Shown here: one piece after another, positions 35,502 to 48,300 of the stretch
Layout: each line of letters begins with the position of its first letter
Numbering within the stretch: the stretch's first letter is position 1
NCBI GenBank assembly: GCA_965153455.1
Contig: OZ234501.1
Span: 13,206,001-13,270,000 of the forward strand
Direction of reading: 5' to 3'
Length of the DNA stretch: 64,000 nucleotides
From: Sphagnum compactum
Taxonomy: Eukaryota; Bryophyta; Sphagnopsida; Sphagnales
Notes under the pieces: generated by a model
The model's database searches: none
What the model was told of the DNA's origin: nothing
What the model saw: the letters and a program-made list of their open reading frames with translations, nothing else
Position numbers and translations under genes: made by a program

Positions 35502-38500
35502 CACTAAAAGAAAATTGGCAATTTGTGATTGGTCTTTACAACTAGTTTTTAGTTGCAAGCGACATTTATAACTAAAATCCCATTAGTTGTGTTGGACAAG
35601 TCACATACTACGACGTTAGTCGCAAATGATAATGAATTTTGGATGAAAGAAAAAGTCAATGAAATACACCTTCATCCTTTAAGTGGATGTATAAGTATTG
35701 TCATTTGCAACTAAAATGCAACTATTTTGATGGACAATGAAAGCAAATGATGTGTTACCACATGTCCCATCTTTTAGTTATTAATTTTAAGTGTTTTAAA
35801 TATAATTTTGAAATAGTCTAAATTGTCCAATTTATATGTTTGGATGGTTTTAAATTGTGAATGGCAAGATCAAAATGTGCCACATGGCATATTAATTAAA
35901 ATTCTCCAAACTTAATTTAAATAAGTAGGTACGAAGGATCTACTTACTTATTTACTTAGAATAAACACCTACCTACTTACCTAGGTTAAATATCTACTTA
36001 AATAGGTAGGTAGGTAAATAGTTAGGTTGGTAAGTGGGTTGGGGAAATAGGGTAGTTAAAGGGTTGGTACATATTTTTTTCTTAAAAACTTTTGAGTTAA
36101 GCCTTTTTAAGTGGCTCATCCCATATGGCCTATGTTTTTGAATTATAAAATGTATAGAAAACACATTATTTATCTACTTTTCAAACTGATAATGGAAGGT
36201 AAAGCTTATGGGATAAATTATGGAGTTGGACCTTAGTTGCAAACTATGTTCCAACTACAAAGTTTAATTGCAAGCTACTTACAATTAAAAGGCTTATTCC
36301 ATATCTTTAATCTTAATTTTTATTTGAAGGGTATTTGCAAGCTAAAGTGGATCACTTTTGACCAATTTTTTGAGTCCTTAAAAATACATTTCGCAATGTA
36401 TTTTTTATAGGCTAAATTTTATAAAGTAATTAACTTGTAAAAATGTTCATCCTTTTTTTTTATAAAAATGACGCATGACCGTGTAATACCTGATAGGCTA
36501 TAATGTTTGTGGAAAAAAAAATAGTAATTCTTAAAAATCTAATAATGAGAGACTTTACCATTTTTGTTAATTTTTGGCCTATGTAAAATTCCATAAATAT
36601 TTTATGTCACATTCAAATGATTTATAAACACCCATTTTAAATTATTAACCACATTTTTGAGTTTTGGAGAAAAAATAAATTTTGTTTAGTATAAGCTCAA
36701 CATATGGTGAGTCCATTTACACATCTTTTATGTATTATCACACTGCAACTAACATGTGATGAAAAGTCCCTCATCTAGTGTAGAAAATTCAATTTAAAAT
36801 AATTTCAAGATTCTATCACATTAGATTATATAACAATCACATACATGAGACCTTTTTCATAAAATTTAATAACAATTTGACTTGGGAGAAATTCTAATCC
36901 ATAAGGGTGCTAAAAAAAAAGGACTATCATACCAAAAGTGATCCACTCTAGCTTACAAATACCTTGAAAGCATAGCTAGGTGAAAAATTTGGATTGTCCT
37001 AGTTGCAATTATTTTGGATTATAGATGAACTAAAAATATAAAGCCATATTGAACATTAACATTTGATTTTTAAAATTATTCATGTTGCAATAGACTTTAA
37101 TGATTATCATATTACAATTTATGGATGAATTCTTAAAAAAATGGATTCATATGGAATTTTGAAATGATGTTATTATGTTTATCTTGAAAAAAAAATGTGG
37201 ATTCAAAAAGTACGTCATGGTAGTGACAAAATAAAAAATATTCCACCACCAAATTAAGAATTTAAGAGAAAAATATGCATAAAAAATTTTCCAATACAAA
37301 ATGATTTCACTTAAAAAAATTTAAATGTTACAATTGTGATCATTTTTTATCATTTAAAAAAAATTCACATTGAAATCTCCAAGCATTCACATGAACTTTT
37401 TGATGAATCGCATGTCTAAAGGTATATACATAAGGTGGCATACTAATAGTTATTACCAAAAGCATAATGGATAATTATAAATTTATAGTTTGATAATTAT
37501 TATAATTGCAAGAATTGTAACTAGTGTAAGATGTGGAGTCTTCAAAGTGTCAAAAGTGAGCCTCTTAACCATGTTTTTACCTATTTAATAGAAAATACCT
37601 ATCAAGGTTGTTGAATATTGGTCCACACAAACAATTCAATTTCCAATTCTTCATCTTCATTTCATTTCCAAACTTGTATTATCTTAGCCTTCATGAAAAA
37701 TTTGGTTCTTATTTCAACTCATTTGCATGTCACATAGAAACACACAACTTTGACTTTTTAAATATTAAAGATGTTAGAAGGAATATGTAGAAGTAAGTAC
37801 CATGAAACCTTTACACATCCATACAAGTGTTAATCATGAACATATTCATTGTAAATTATATAATTAAATAGGTAAATGACTAACTACTAAGTAAATAATT
37901 AACTAATGAAACAATTTGCTGTTCATTAATTAATTAACTAATAAAATACCTAATAAAACTATTAACAACAAAAATAATTGATAAGTTATTTAAATAAATC
38001 AATAATTCACCAATAAATTTTTTCTACATAATTATAAAATTCAATTTTCTTATTAAAACATTATTATATAAATATGTAATTTTTAATGTTTAATATATTA
38101 TTTTAAAAAATTATCTAAAATAAAAAAGAATTAAATATTAATCATAAATAATATATATTGATATTAACTATTAAAATAATTATTATGATGAATAAAAACT
38201 TTAAAATGAATACTTCTATATAAAATATATAATATTAATATATCTAGTAATTAGCCTACAAAAACAATTTTATTATAATTATTCCAAATCATTTTTTCAT
38301 TTGGTATAGGCAATATTAAATAAATGTTAAATAGCTAAAAATAATAATAATCATTATTGAATTCTTATTGTAGCTTAGGCTCAAGGTTTTTTTTCAAACT
38401 CCTCAAGTAGGTGTACCAGCGAGGATCCTCAACATTAATTAGCAATAAATGGTGACTATCTTGGTGGATTAGTAGATCTTTTTTGGAATCTTGGCTAGAT

Positions 38501-39880
38501 CTGGCAATCTAATGGAACACATTGTCTAAATCTAGCGACTTTTAACATTTTTTTTCTCAAGATATGGCAATTTTTTTAAAACAATTATCGAAAATCCCTT
38601 TGTTGGATTTGCTAGCCTTTTTTTTTGTTGTCAAGTAATTCGCCACAAAAAAACCTGCCTAGGCTAACTATTTTATTATTATTATTCACTAATATTTTGA
38701 TTGTTATGACTATTTTTGAACTAATTTAATAAATATTTAATATTAATGAATTTGTTTCCTATAATTAGTGTAAAATTAATTTTTATTACATAAAAAGTCA
38801 ACACTTAATATAAGATTTAAGTTTTTAAAAGTAATTATGAATTATAAATAATAATTTTAAGTAATAAATAAAATATTTTGTAAAAAATAAAATATGTTTC
38901 TTAATTACAATAAAACTCCATATAAAATTCTAAAATCAGATTAGAAATTATAAGTTCTAAATCAAGAATAAATTATTTGATTATAAATTATGAAACTATT
39001 GTAATTAATGCACAAATAAATTAATTAATATTAAATTTTAAAATAAATTTATAAACCAGAAACTAAATTTTTTGAATAATTAAAAAAAATTATGCCAATT
39101 CTATAATTAAAATAGCTAAAATAATCTTAAAGTAATCAATTTGAATTTTTAAAAAATACTAAAAATTAGTGTAAATTTTATGTTATGTTGATGCTTTTAT
39201 TTTACATTATTAATTATAAGTAGTAAGTAAAATAAGTTAATGTAATTATATTACTATAATTATAGTAACTACATCATTAATGTAATTACAATAAATTACT
39301 ATGAATATTTTTCATATTAATTTAAGTAACAATCAGAAATTATGAATATTAACTTCTATTATAAATATAGTTACTACAATTAATGTATAGTTACTATAAT
39401 TATAGTGGTTTACAATTGTTTTACATTAATTGTAATAATTTGTTTTACTATGACATGATTATAAAGTAAAACATCTTCTTTAAAAAATACAACAAATATA
39501 CATAACATTTCATACACACATGTACATTGTAATATTCGCCCATACATTAATGAGTAGAATATATTTAATACACCACTATGAACCCATACACCTTGGAAAA
39601 CACTTAATGCATTTTGAATACACATAGGCTTGCAAGTCATTTGGTCACATTTGCAACTAATGAAACACAAATGGGTCTTTTTGGATGAAGGCAATGATAA
39701 AAGCTATCCAAATGCAAGAATGAAAAAAACCTTAGTCACAAGTTAGTTGCATTGTAGTTGCAAGCACAACCAAATGCAAAAAAAAGTTGTAAAAATAATC
39801 AATGATAATCACAAACAACAAATAATCGCAAGTAGTCGTAAATTGATTAGTTACAAATAAAATCTAGTTTTCTTCTAGTG
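35502..39880. mobile_element. Non-autonomous CACTA transposon, 4.4 kb
   Basis: Left end CACTAAAAGAAAATTGG at 35502; reverse complement of the right end CACTAGAAGAAAACTAG at 39880, near the plant consensus CACTACAAGAAAA. Subterminal regions repeat GTTGCAA, GTCGCAAAT and AGTCACA words in opposite orientations. Flanks are GTG (35499-35501) and ATG (39881-39883), a worn 3-bp duplication at best. The interior is AT-rich and shows no transposase; it includes CCTACCTACTTACC/GGTAGGTAGG patches at 35930-36050. Confidence 0.7.
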
Positions 39881-40218
39881 ATGCAATGGATGTGCATTCA
39901 TTCTAAAATATTGTGCTTAATGCAATCAAGATGTGATGCTTGCTATGTGGTTTTTAGAAATGAGGTGAAACATTATCCTAAACACAATTGAACATTTTTT
40001 CCCTTGCAATAATCCAAAATCTTTGATCTGATTCCCATAGAGAACTTCAACCGCCCAAAAAAATCTTCCTGAATCTATAGTGCGATTATGACTTATGTTA
40101 TTCACTATCATATAACAAAATTCACAAGAATTTATAAGGACATTACCCAAAACACCATATCATATTCGAAATAATTCTTGAAGTTTTGATTGAACATTTA
40201 AACTTGGCTATGAACATG

Positions 40219-40694
40219 TGTTAGGAATATAACACTTATTGAATAGTGAATAGGGAGTAGTTAAAGAAGTTTGTGTAAGGACCTAGCCAAAACAAAGCAA
40301 TCTGTTTATCGAACTAAGTTATAACCGATTTGGGTTAAACATCTTATCTTCGGTCGGTAGGGTTATATTTGGTAGACCTAACAGGTTTAGCCTGTCTTTT
40401 CAAACCTTCATATAACCTTCTTCTTGGAGATATGAAGAGGGGTAGGGAGTAGTTGTTACCAAGCAGCCTAGGACAAACGATACTTATGTATTCAAACCTA
40501 ATAATACACACACAAAAATTTTGTGACCACAAGATGCTTTTCTTTATGAATGTTTCATCTTCCACATTGTTTGCTAGTAGTAATTGTAGCTTGTAACATG
40601 TGTTAACTACTCGAGTATGTGGTATTGCATGTAGATGGTAGACAAGAACCCAACAACGATGAATACCCAAGTCACATAAAAAACATTGCTAACA
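40219..40694 (+). repeat. 5' LTR (476 bp)
   Basis: Starts TGTTAGGAATATAAC and ends GCTAACA, giving a 6-base terminal inverted repeat TGTTAG/CTAACA. It matches 52763-53293. Seven of the first 60 bases differ from the other LTR, all transitions, so the insertion is old. Confidence 0.9.
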
Positions 40695-40696
40695 TT

Positions 40697-40714
40697 TGGC
40701 GACCATGTAAGGGA
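40697..40714 (+). other. Primer-binding-site candidate
   Basis: Two bases after the 5' LTR comes TGGCGACCATGTAAGGGA. It begins TGG, as needed to pair with a tRNA CCA end. The tRNA type cannot be named with confidence. Confidence 0.5.
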
Positions 40715-41050
40715 TATGATGTTGTTAAATTTGGAATAACATAAGTTTATAATGGAACATGCATAATTGTATTTCATAAATGTAGGATTTTGTCCTGTGT
40801 ATATGTTAAGCAAATGGATACAATTACAATATGGGGGTAAATATTATTCTAATTTAGGAGCTTCTTGTGTTAATCAAATTGGTAGGACAATAGGAGATAT
40901 TTCATTTGAGGCTGCCAATTATGTCCAAGATTTTCCTGAGTTATTCTCTAAAATTAAACAATACCATGCAAGAAAGATGTGTCTAAAAGATTATTTTATT
41001 CATAGACTCAAAATTGGTATGGAAACATGATAGGAGGGTATAATCTTGTT

Positions 41051-42428
41051 CTTTGGGAAAAACTTACATTACCATTACAGGAGGCAAAACAATTGCTCAT
41101 AGATCATTGTATGTAGGGATGGACACTACATGCATATTTGAATACCCCAAGAGCATGTCCACAAAAAGGCAATTGGAATGAATTTGTGGATAGGTTTAAG
41201 TTATTACCAATGGGAATCTAGGAGTTAATTTTACAAAAATTACACAAAAAAACAATTATATGGTCATTACAAAATTATATTCTATACATAGATAATGCAA
41301 AATTATGTCAATATAGAAAATGGCTACCAATAATAGTTTGTGTTCTTATTTTAACAAGAGTGGACAAAATAATGACTAATCATATTGTAAGTATGAGAGA
41401 TGAAAAAAAAAAAAAAAAAAACCAAATATTAATGCATTTAATTAAATGGTGGATACCTCTTGATTTGTTGCAATTACAATGTAGATGGATTGAATAGTTG
41501 TGGAAATGAATCATATCGCCTTAATGAATTATCCACCAAAGAAAAATAAATACCATTGTTATTAGTATAAATGGTTGAAGAAACATTTGTAGAAGTATAT
41601 CAAATCAACTTAGAGTTTTGTTATTTGCACATTTTAATAGTTGTTTTTCCATGTGGATTTAAAGATTTTTACGGAATATATAGACTTAGGAAAGAAAGGG
41701 TATCTTGTTTAAAGATGACTATAAAAAAAGTAAAATACATAATTATGTACGCTAATATCTTCACTTATTATGAGCAAGATATGGCAAAATCAAAATTAAT
41801 AGTAAATTATTATAATAATGTTTATCAAGGTTGGCATGAACGATGGTGAGCAATGTCTACAATTACTCCAGGGGAAGAAAAATTAAAAGAGGTTATTACC
41901 GTAGATATGGCTCAAGAAAGATTACATCGGTTAAATAAATTTGGATGGTCTATAACATAATATCTATATACACCTCAAAGAGTACCAGAAAAAGAAACAT
42001 GGGTGTGTTTTACGGAATTTTTTTGAGAATTACCACAAAATGTTCAAGCATTAATCATAGAAAAATTACATGGGAATATGAAAACATGGTGCATTCAACA
42101 TAAGTCATTGATTATAGATGACTTTGAATTAACAAAATATAAATGTTGCCTTCCCATCCTAGTCTATTTACTTATATTATTACGAATTGAAAATGTTTAT
42201 ACAACACATCATGTTATTAAACTACTAGATTGTAGAGAATTTAACAAAATAAATATCAATGCTTTAATTGAAAAATGGATGCCTTGTGATGCATTATGGA
42301 TACTTGGAAGAAAGAAAGGGGAATTTTGTTTAAAAATAAGAGGAAATGAAAAATATTCTTCAGAAAAATACAAACAAATTATGTTGATACCAATTTTATT
42401 GATTCCACCTCTAATAAAAAGGCCATAA
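41051..42428 (+). pseudogene. Pre-gag region with a tandemly duplicated unknown module
   Basis: Two copies of a module of about 105 residues lie at about 41057-41368 and 41875-42198. Shared positions include EKL, a GW, YL.TP...P.K..W..F...F, then LP...Q/.ELI..KLH.....W.LQ, a short ID, and LPI.V..LIL.R. For example WLPIIVCVLILTRV aligns with CLPILVYLLILLRI. Copy 2 continues to 42428 in one frame with EKWMPCDALWILGRKKGEF, whose counterpart IKWWIPLDLL follows copy 1. Both copies contain stops. I do not recognise the domain. It lies between the PBS and gag, where some Tat/Ogre-like elements carry an extra ORF. Confidence 0.55.
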
Positions 42429-43089
42429 ACCATCAAAATATGAGGGATAGAAAGGATAGAGGGTATACGTTCATGGGAACCCATGACGAACAAGAAGAAA
42501 AGTTGAGAACAAGCTAATATAAAGCGAAATCTAAGAAAAGAAATGAGGGAAGATCTTAGGAATGTTGAATTTTGGGTTAAACATTCTGATACTTACAATG
42601 GATGGGGAAAGTTAGGCATTTTGGGGAGCAAGACAAAAGATCAACTGTGAGAACCAGTGCTTTAGGAAGCATTTGTGTTGGCTGCACAAACAGCGGTTGA
42701 GGGAGTGCAATCCATTACCAGTGATGTTGATGCATAGTCCACAACATCAACCACACCTGAAGAACATGACGAAACTTAAACATCAACCTGAGAGGAGGGA
42801 GAAATTCAATCCTGGTCAAAAGCTTTCATACTTGAACAGAAGCCTATCAAAATAGGAGCACAATCCTTGCAGTCAATACAAGGGTTTTTCACTCCAGCTA
42901 AAAATCTATGAACAAACTTATTCCATATCAAAGTTGAAGAAGAATCAATCTCATATGAGGATAACAATGTGGCATCAGAAGTAATCAATATAGTAAGAAA
43001 TCCATTGTTTGAAGTAATCGGACAACAATCACTATGACAGGAAAGACCAACATTTGTTGCGCAACAAACTAATTTATTTTTCCAATTCA

Positions 43090-44275
43090 CAATAGTTGTA
43101 ATACCTATGCCCTTAGCAATGGTGATAGTGGCACCAAATGTATTATGAATACCATTACCCAAGTTCCATGATGGAGATGATGTAATAACTCACATTGGAA
43201 GATTAGCCAAAGTACGTGTAATGAATGGTGAGGACATTGATGCACATAAATTACAATTATTTCTTACAACATAACAAGGAAAAAGTGCGAGTTGGTTTAC
43301 TGTTATGAGACAACATATCCTGCTGCAACCTAGGGAGAGATTTATCATGCATTCTTTTCAAGATTCAATGATGTGCATAGCAAAAGACAAGCCATAGTAG
43401 CTTTGAGAGAAATGAAGCAATGGAAACATGAAACAATCGAAGATTATTATGAATTTTTTTTACAATTGTGTGTTGTTATACCACAACAACCAGATGATGT
43501 ATATATGAGAAAAACCTTTAGGGAAGGACTAAAAAAGAAGTTAAAATTAACCATTATTGGAATGCCTAGAGTAACAATTGTTGAAATAGTTAATTTGGCA
43601 AAAGAAATTGAAGAAGAAATGCTTGCACCACGTACGAGTAAACGATTTCAACCATTGTCAGATAGTGAAGATTTAGATGAAGAATCAATTAATGATGAAC
43701 AAAAGAAAAAAAGAACAAAAAATCGTAAGGAGCGACATGATGGATATCAACAAGGTTTATTCTGTCAAAAATGTCATAATGAAGGTCATTTGACAAAGGA
43801 ATGTAAACTTTTGCAGAAAATTTGCAGCATTTGTCGAAGACAAGGGCATGAAGCCAATAATTGTCCATTGAAGGAATTAAGAGGACAACATGTTAGAAAA
43901 GACATCTCGGTTAATGTAGTACAACCTAAAATACCAGTTGAACATGTTAAGCAAGTACAAAGTTTTTGATAGTTAGATAATAATAATCCTAACTATGATA
44001 ATCGAAAAAGGGAGAGCCAAGGATGGCAAGACAATCAACAAGGACAGAACAAAGGATGGCAAAATAATCGAGGTTATCAACAATATCAACATGGTTAGTC
44101 TAGTTAAAATGGGCATAACCAAAACGAATATAACCGGAATAATTACAACCAAAATAATGGAAATCGGCAAGGAAGTGATATGAAGTGTTTCTATTACCAA
44201 AAACAAGGACATCAGAGGAATGATTGTCCACTATGGAAGCAACATTTAGAACATGGGAATAAGAATTTTTAGCCC
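43090..44275 (+). pseudogene. gag: gag (capsid/nucleocapsid), broken
   Basis: Capsid part: PKFHDGDDVITHIGRLAKV (about 43160), then after a stop and frameshift GEIYHAFFSRFNDVHSKRQ and the open stretch 43373-43969 with MKQWKHETIEDYYEFFLQL. Nucleocapsid part: two intact CCHC zinc knuckles, CQKCHNEGHLTKEC (43763-43804) and CSICRRQGHEANNC (43823-43864), and a third at about 44186-44226 whose second Cys is Tyr. The TAG before GEIYHAF stands where this family has Trp. A basic linker precedes the knuckles. Confidence 0.85.
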
Positions 44276-44802
44276 AAGGTTGGGGTCAATGTTGCTATTT
44301 GTGGAGTAGTGTATACCCACTATACCAGCATTTGTAGCCATTCGAAGACAACGATCGAAGGAACTTGAAGAAACAAAAATCATGAACGAAAATTGTCCCA
44401 CAAAAGGGAGAAGGATGAAACGGGATCACAAGAAGGCAATACGTCAAGAACTTGTGGGTGAAATACAACAAATACAAGCCAAGATGATGGATGTTCCAAC
44501 ACAACTATATCTAGATACTTCAAAAGATATCCAAATATTAGTAATCAATACCAAAGAAGGACTAAAGCAAGATTGGGAAGCTTTACCTTACCATGAGGAA
44601 AGTAAAATAAATAAATCTTGTAACAATATAGGAACAAAATCAACCAAGGCTAATGATTAATGTATTGGTATTAAGGAAAATTTAATTATTCCTGAAGGGA
44701 AATTGGAAGGGATGTTCAATGATCAAATTTTAAATATGAAGATGGAAGTTAATCAAGATTTACCGCCAATTACGAAAAATATTAGCAAAATTCTTTTTAA
44801 AG

Positions 44803-45210
44803 ATGCAAGAGGAACATGTACTGGATGTGTGTAGAGTTGGTAAACACCACAAAAATGCCTTTGATGAAGTTATGTTTGTTGTACAAGTATCCATTGGAAA
44901 TTGTGAAATCATTGATGTTCTACTGGATGGTGGATCTAGAGTAAATATTATTTGTGAACATATGGTAAGAATGGTGGATCAAAATAAAGTACAACCGGTA
45001 GGGTTGATACAAAACTTCAAAATCGACTTAGCAAGGTGTACATTCAAAATCTCAATTATAGTGTTACAAATGGAAGATACTCTAGGGGCTTATTTGATGT
45101 TTTTAGGAAGACCATGGCTAAAGCAAGCTAAAGCTCATCATGATTGGGCCAATAACACTTTTAAAATCATGGTTAATACTAAAATAGTGACATTGAGTAC
45201 AAAGAAGTGA
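44803..45210 (+). pseudogene. Retropepsin-like protease
   Basis: Contains the aspartic protease motif LLDGGSRVNI at about 44920-44949 and the downstream LGRPWLKQAKAHHDW, both typical of plant Ty3/gypsy proteases. The open stretch is 135 residues and is separated from gag and RT by stops. Confidence 0.8.
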
Positions 45211-45734
45211 GTAATGGTACACCCTTCCCAATAACCTTGCAATCTTGATGGTACTTATGATTGGGAGGGAGGATTGACAAATGAATACGAGGAATGTTTA
45301 TACCATGCCATACTAGAATTGTGGTCTGTTAGAGAAGTAAGTCTAGAAAAATTAAAATTCCTACCCGAAATATATGTAGGAATGGTGCAACTTGAAGATA
45401 ATATGAATTATCCCTTCTGGTATTATTAGCATGAACGTAGAGAAACATTGATCCTTGATGAATCTGCTAATATTACAATTAAAAACAAAAAAATTACAAG
45501 ATGGACGCTTATTGCTGATGAACAATTAAACAAATTAAATTTGGGCACTAGTGAAGAACCTTGCAAAGTGCTTGTAAGTGTTGCCTTACACGAATAGTTC
45601 CAAGGGAAAGTTAAACAAATGTTGACAGAATTTAAGGATGTATTTGTATAGAGTTATAAAGAACTAAAGGGAATTCCTAGGTCAATTTGTGAACACAAAA
45701 TTGAATTGACTATCAACGCACATCCAATTAAGCA

Positions 45735-46440
45735 ATGACCCTACCGAATGAATCTTAATTATGCTCAGAGGGTAAGAAAAGATCTTGATAAGCTATTGGA
45801 CGCACATTTTATCTTCCTTATGGAAATTACCCAATGGTTATCATTGTTGGTAATCGTATTGAAAAAAAATAGCAAATTATGCATTTGTGTGGATTATCAG
45901 AAGTTGAATTCACAAACCAATAAAGATCCATCTCCATTACCTTTTTTGGATTCAATATTGGACATAATGGCTGGACATGAGATGTATTCTTTTATGGAAG
46001 GGTACAATGGTTACAATCAAATGAAAATGGCTAAAGAAGATAAAAAGAAAACATCATTTATTTTTTAATGGGGAGCATGTGCCTATAACTTTATGCCATT
46101 TGGATTGTGTAACGCTCCAACCACTTTTCAAAAAGTAGTTACACAGACTTTCAAAGAATATCTTAACAATTTCATGCAAGTTTTTAAAAATGATTTTAGT
46201 GTTTATGGACAGAAAGAAGAACATTTGAATCATCTTAAGAAATGTATGACCCAATGTAAAAATAATGGCATAAGTTTCAATCCAAAAAAATGTGCATTTT
46301 GTGTCAACTCAGGAGTGTTACTGGGACACATAGTTTGTGAAGATGGACTCCTAGTAGACCCTAGGAAAATAAATATCATCACGGATATGCCTACCTCGAC
46401 GAGTGTGACATAGTTAAAAAGATTCCTAGGTGTAGTAGTC
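45735..46440 (+). pseudogene. Reverse transcriptase, catalytic residues lost
   Basis: Motifs in order: CVDYQKLNSQTNKDPSPLP, YSFMEGYNGYNQMKMA, FMPFGLCNAPTTFQ, VFKNDFSVY, LGHIVCEDGLLVDPRKI. Motif A has Glu (45997) where the catalytic Asp is expected, and the YMDD-type box reads FKND with Asn at 46189 for the first Asp. A TAA at about 46066 and a TAG at about 46411 break the frame. The enzyme cannot be active. Confidence 0.9.
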
Positions 46441-46990
46441 TTTTATCAACGATATTTTAAAAAAAATTGCCGCTAAAGCTACCCCAATGTGCAAACTTTT
46501 GAACAAGGACACACACTACTAGCGAGATGAGGCTTGAGAAGAATCCTTCCAATGGATGAAAACAACCTTGACTATGTTACTAGTAGTCATTGTCCCTAAC
46601 TGGACAAGAGAATTCCATGTTCACACAGATGCATCGAATTATGCTATTAGAGCCATGTTAGATCAAAACCCTGTTGATACCATTGATAAACCAATTTATT
46701 ATGCCAGCTGACTAATGACTAGAGCTGAGAAGAATTACTCAACCACAGAAAAGGAAGCTCTTGCAATGATTTATGCTATTAAGAAATTCCATCATTATCT
46801 CTTGGGAAATAACTTCACATTCTTTGTAGACCATCAAGCCTTGATCATCTACTTAATCAATAAACCAATTGTAACCGGACGAATAGAACGATGGCTATTA
46901 TTATTGTAGGAATTTAATTTCAAAGTAATCTATAAACCAGGAAAGGTGCATGTTGTATCGGACCAATTATCGCATGCTAAAAATGGCGAA
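46441..46990 (+). pseudogene. RNase H domain
   Basis: FHVHTDASNYAIRAMLDQNP (about 46615) carries the first acidic residue; STTEKEALAMIYAIKKFHHY and FFVDHQALIIYL follow in standard order, then FKVIYKPGKVHVVSDQLSH. Stops after PIYYAS and after RWLLLL interrupt it; the latter is TAG where Gln (CAG) is expected. Confidence 0.85.
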
Positions 46991-47204
46991 CCTGCTGTTG
47001 GTGTGGAGGATCAATTATTTGATGTTGTTCTTTTCTTATTGATTACCGATTGGCATACACCAATTAAAGAATATCTACACAAAGGATATTTCAAAAATGA
47101 TGTCCTTCAGGAGGAACGAAGACATCTCACCATAAAGTCACGACCATATACATTTTATGGAGAAAATTTATACAAATTAAGACCAAATGGCATTCTTCGA
47201 TAAT

Positions 47205-48300
47205 GTCTGTCACCTACCAAAGCAAATGTTATCCTTATTGAACTTCATGATGGGCAACATGAGGACATTATGGTATAAACACTATTGTTAAAAAGATATT
47301 TATAGCAGGTTACTAGTGATTGACAGTTCAACGGGACGTGGCATAACTATGCCAATTTTGCGACATATGTCAACAACTAACACCTATGCATAGAAGTGGC
47401 AAGGGTCCACTACAACCAATTCTTGCTTTTTAACCATTTATGAAATGGGGCTTGGATCACATGGGTCCAATCAAACCTCTAGCATGTTATACTGTAAACT
47501 AGTATATTATAGTTGCTACCGATTACATGACAAAGTGGGTGGAAGCGAAGGCATTACAAGATAATATAGCTAACATTGCAAAGTTTCTATATGAAAGCAT
47601 TATTATACAATTTGGTTGTCCTACCCACTTAGTTAATGATCAAGGGAACCATTTCATAAACAACTCCATCAAATTGTTGGTGCAAGAATTTATGATTACA
47701 CATCATAAATCCACCACTTATTATCCTCAAGGAAATGGTCAGGCAGAATCAACCAATAAGATGTTAAAATAAATATTAACGAAGTTGGTAAATGCTAACT
47801 AAAATGATTGGGATGTAATGCTACCTACCACATTATGGGCCTACCGAACTACATATAAGGTGTCCACACAACATACACCATACGAACTAGTATATGGGTT
47901 AATGCCATTATTACCTACCAAATTCATAGTCCCAACCAATCGAACATTTGCTGAAAAGGATGGAAGTTGGATGAATGCATTATTAGTTTGAATGGAAGAT
48001 TTAGTTCTACTTGATCAAAAACGAATTATAGTAGGAGAAAACATTGATTACATCTAAATATTTTTTTTAAAATCAGAGGGATGATGAAAAAAAATAAAGA
48101 AATTCGAAGATGGAAATTTGGTGTTGTGGTTTCCAAAGGATCCAAAAATTAAGGAAGGGAATTTCTTTTTCCATGGACTGGCTCATTTCAAGTAAAGAAG
48201 GCTTTCAATAACAATATTGTCCAATTAAGCACATTAAGTAATGAAGATATAACATTGGTGAATGTCAATAAATTAAAAGCTTACCGAAATCCAATCATTA
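47205..48300 (+). pseudogene. Integrase, broken
   Basis: The zinc-binding N-terminus is damaged: ELHDGQHED and CQFCDICQQ are readable in different frames. The catalytic core reads MKWGLDHMGPIKP (first Asp about 47455), HLVNDQGNHF (Asp, residue 38 of the stretch starting 47527) and NGQAESTNK (Glu, residue 74), giving the D-35-E spacing. The C-terminal part ends near FPWTGSFQVKKAF and VNVNKLKAYRNP; no chromodomain follows. Stops are scattered throughout. Confidence 0.85.
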
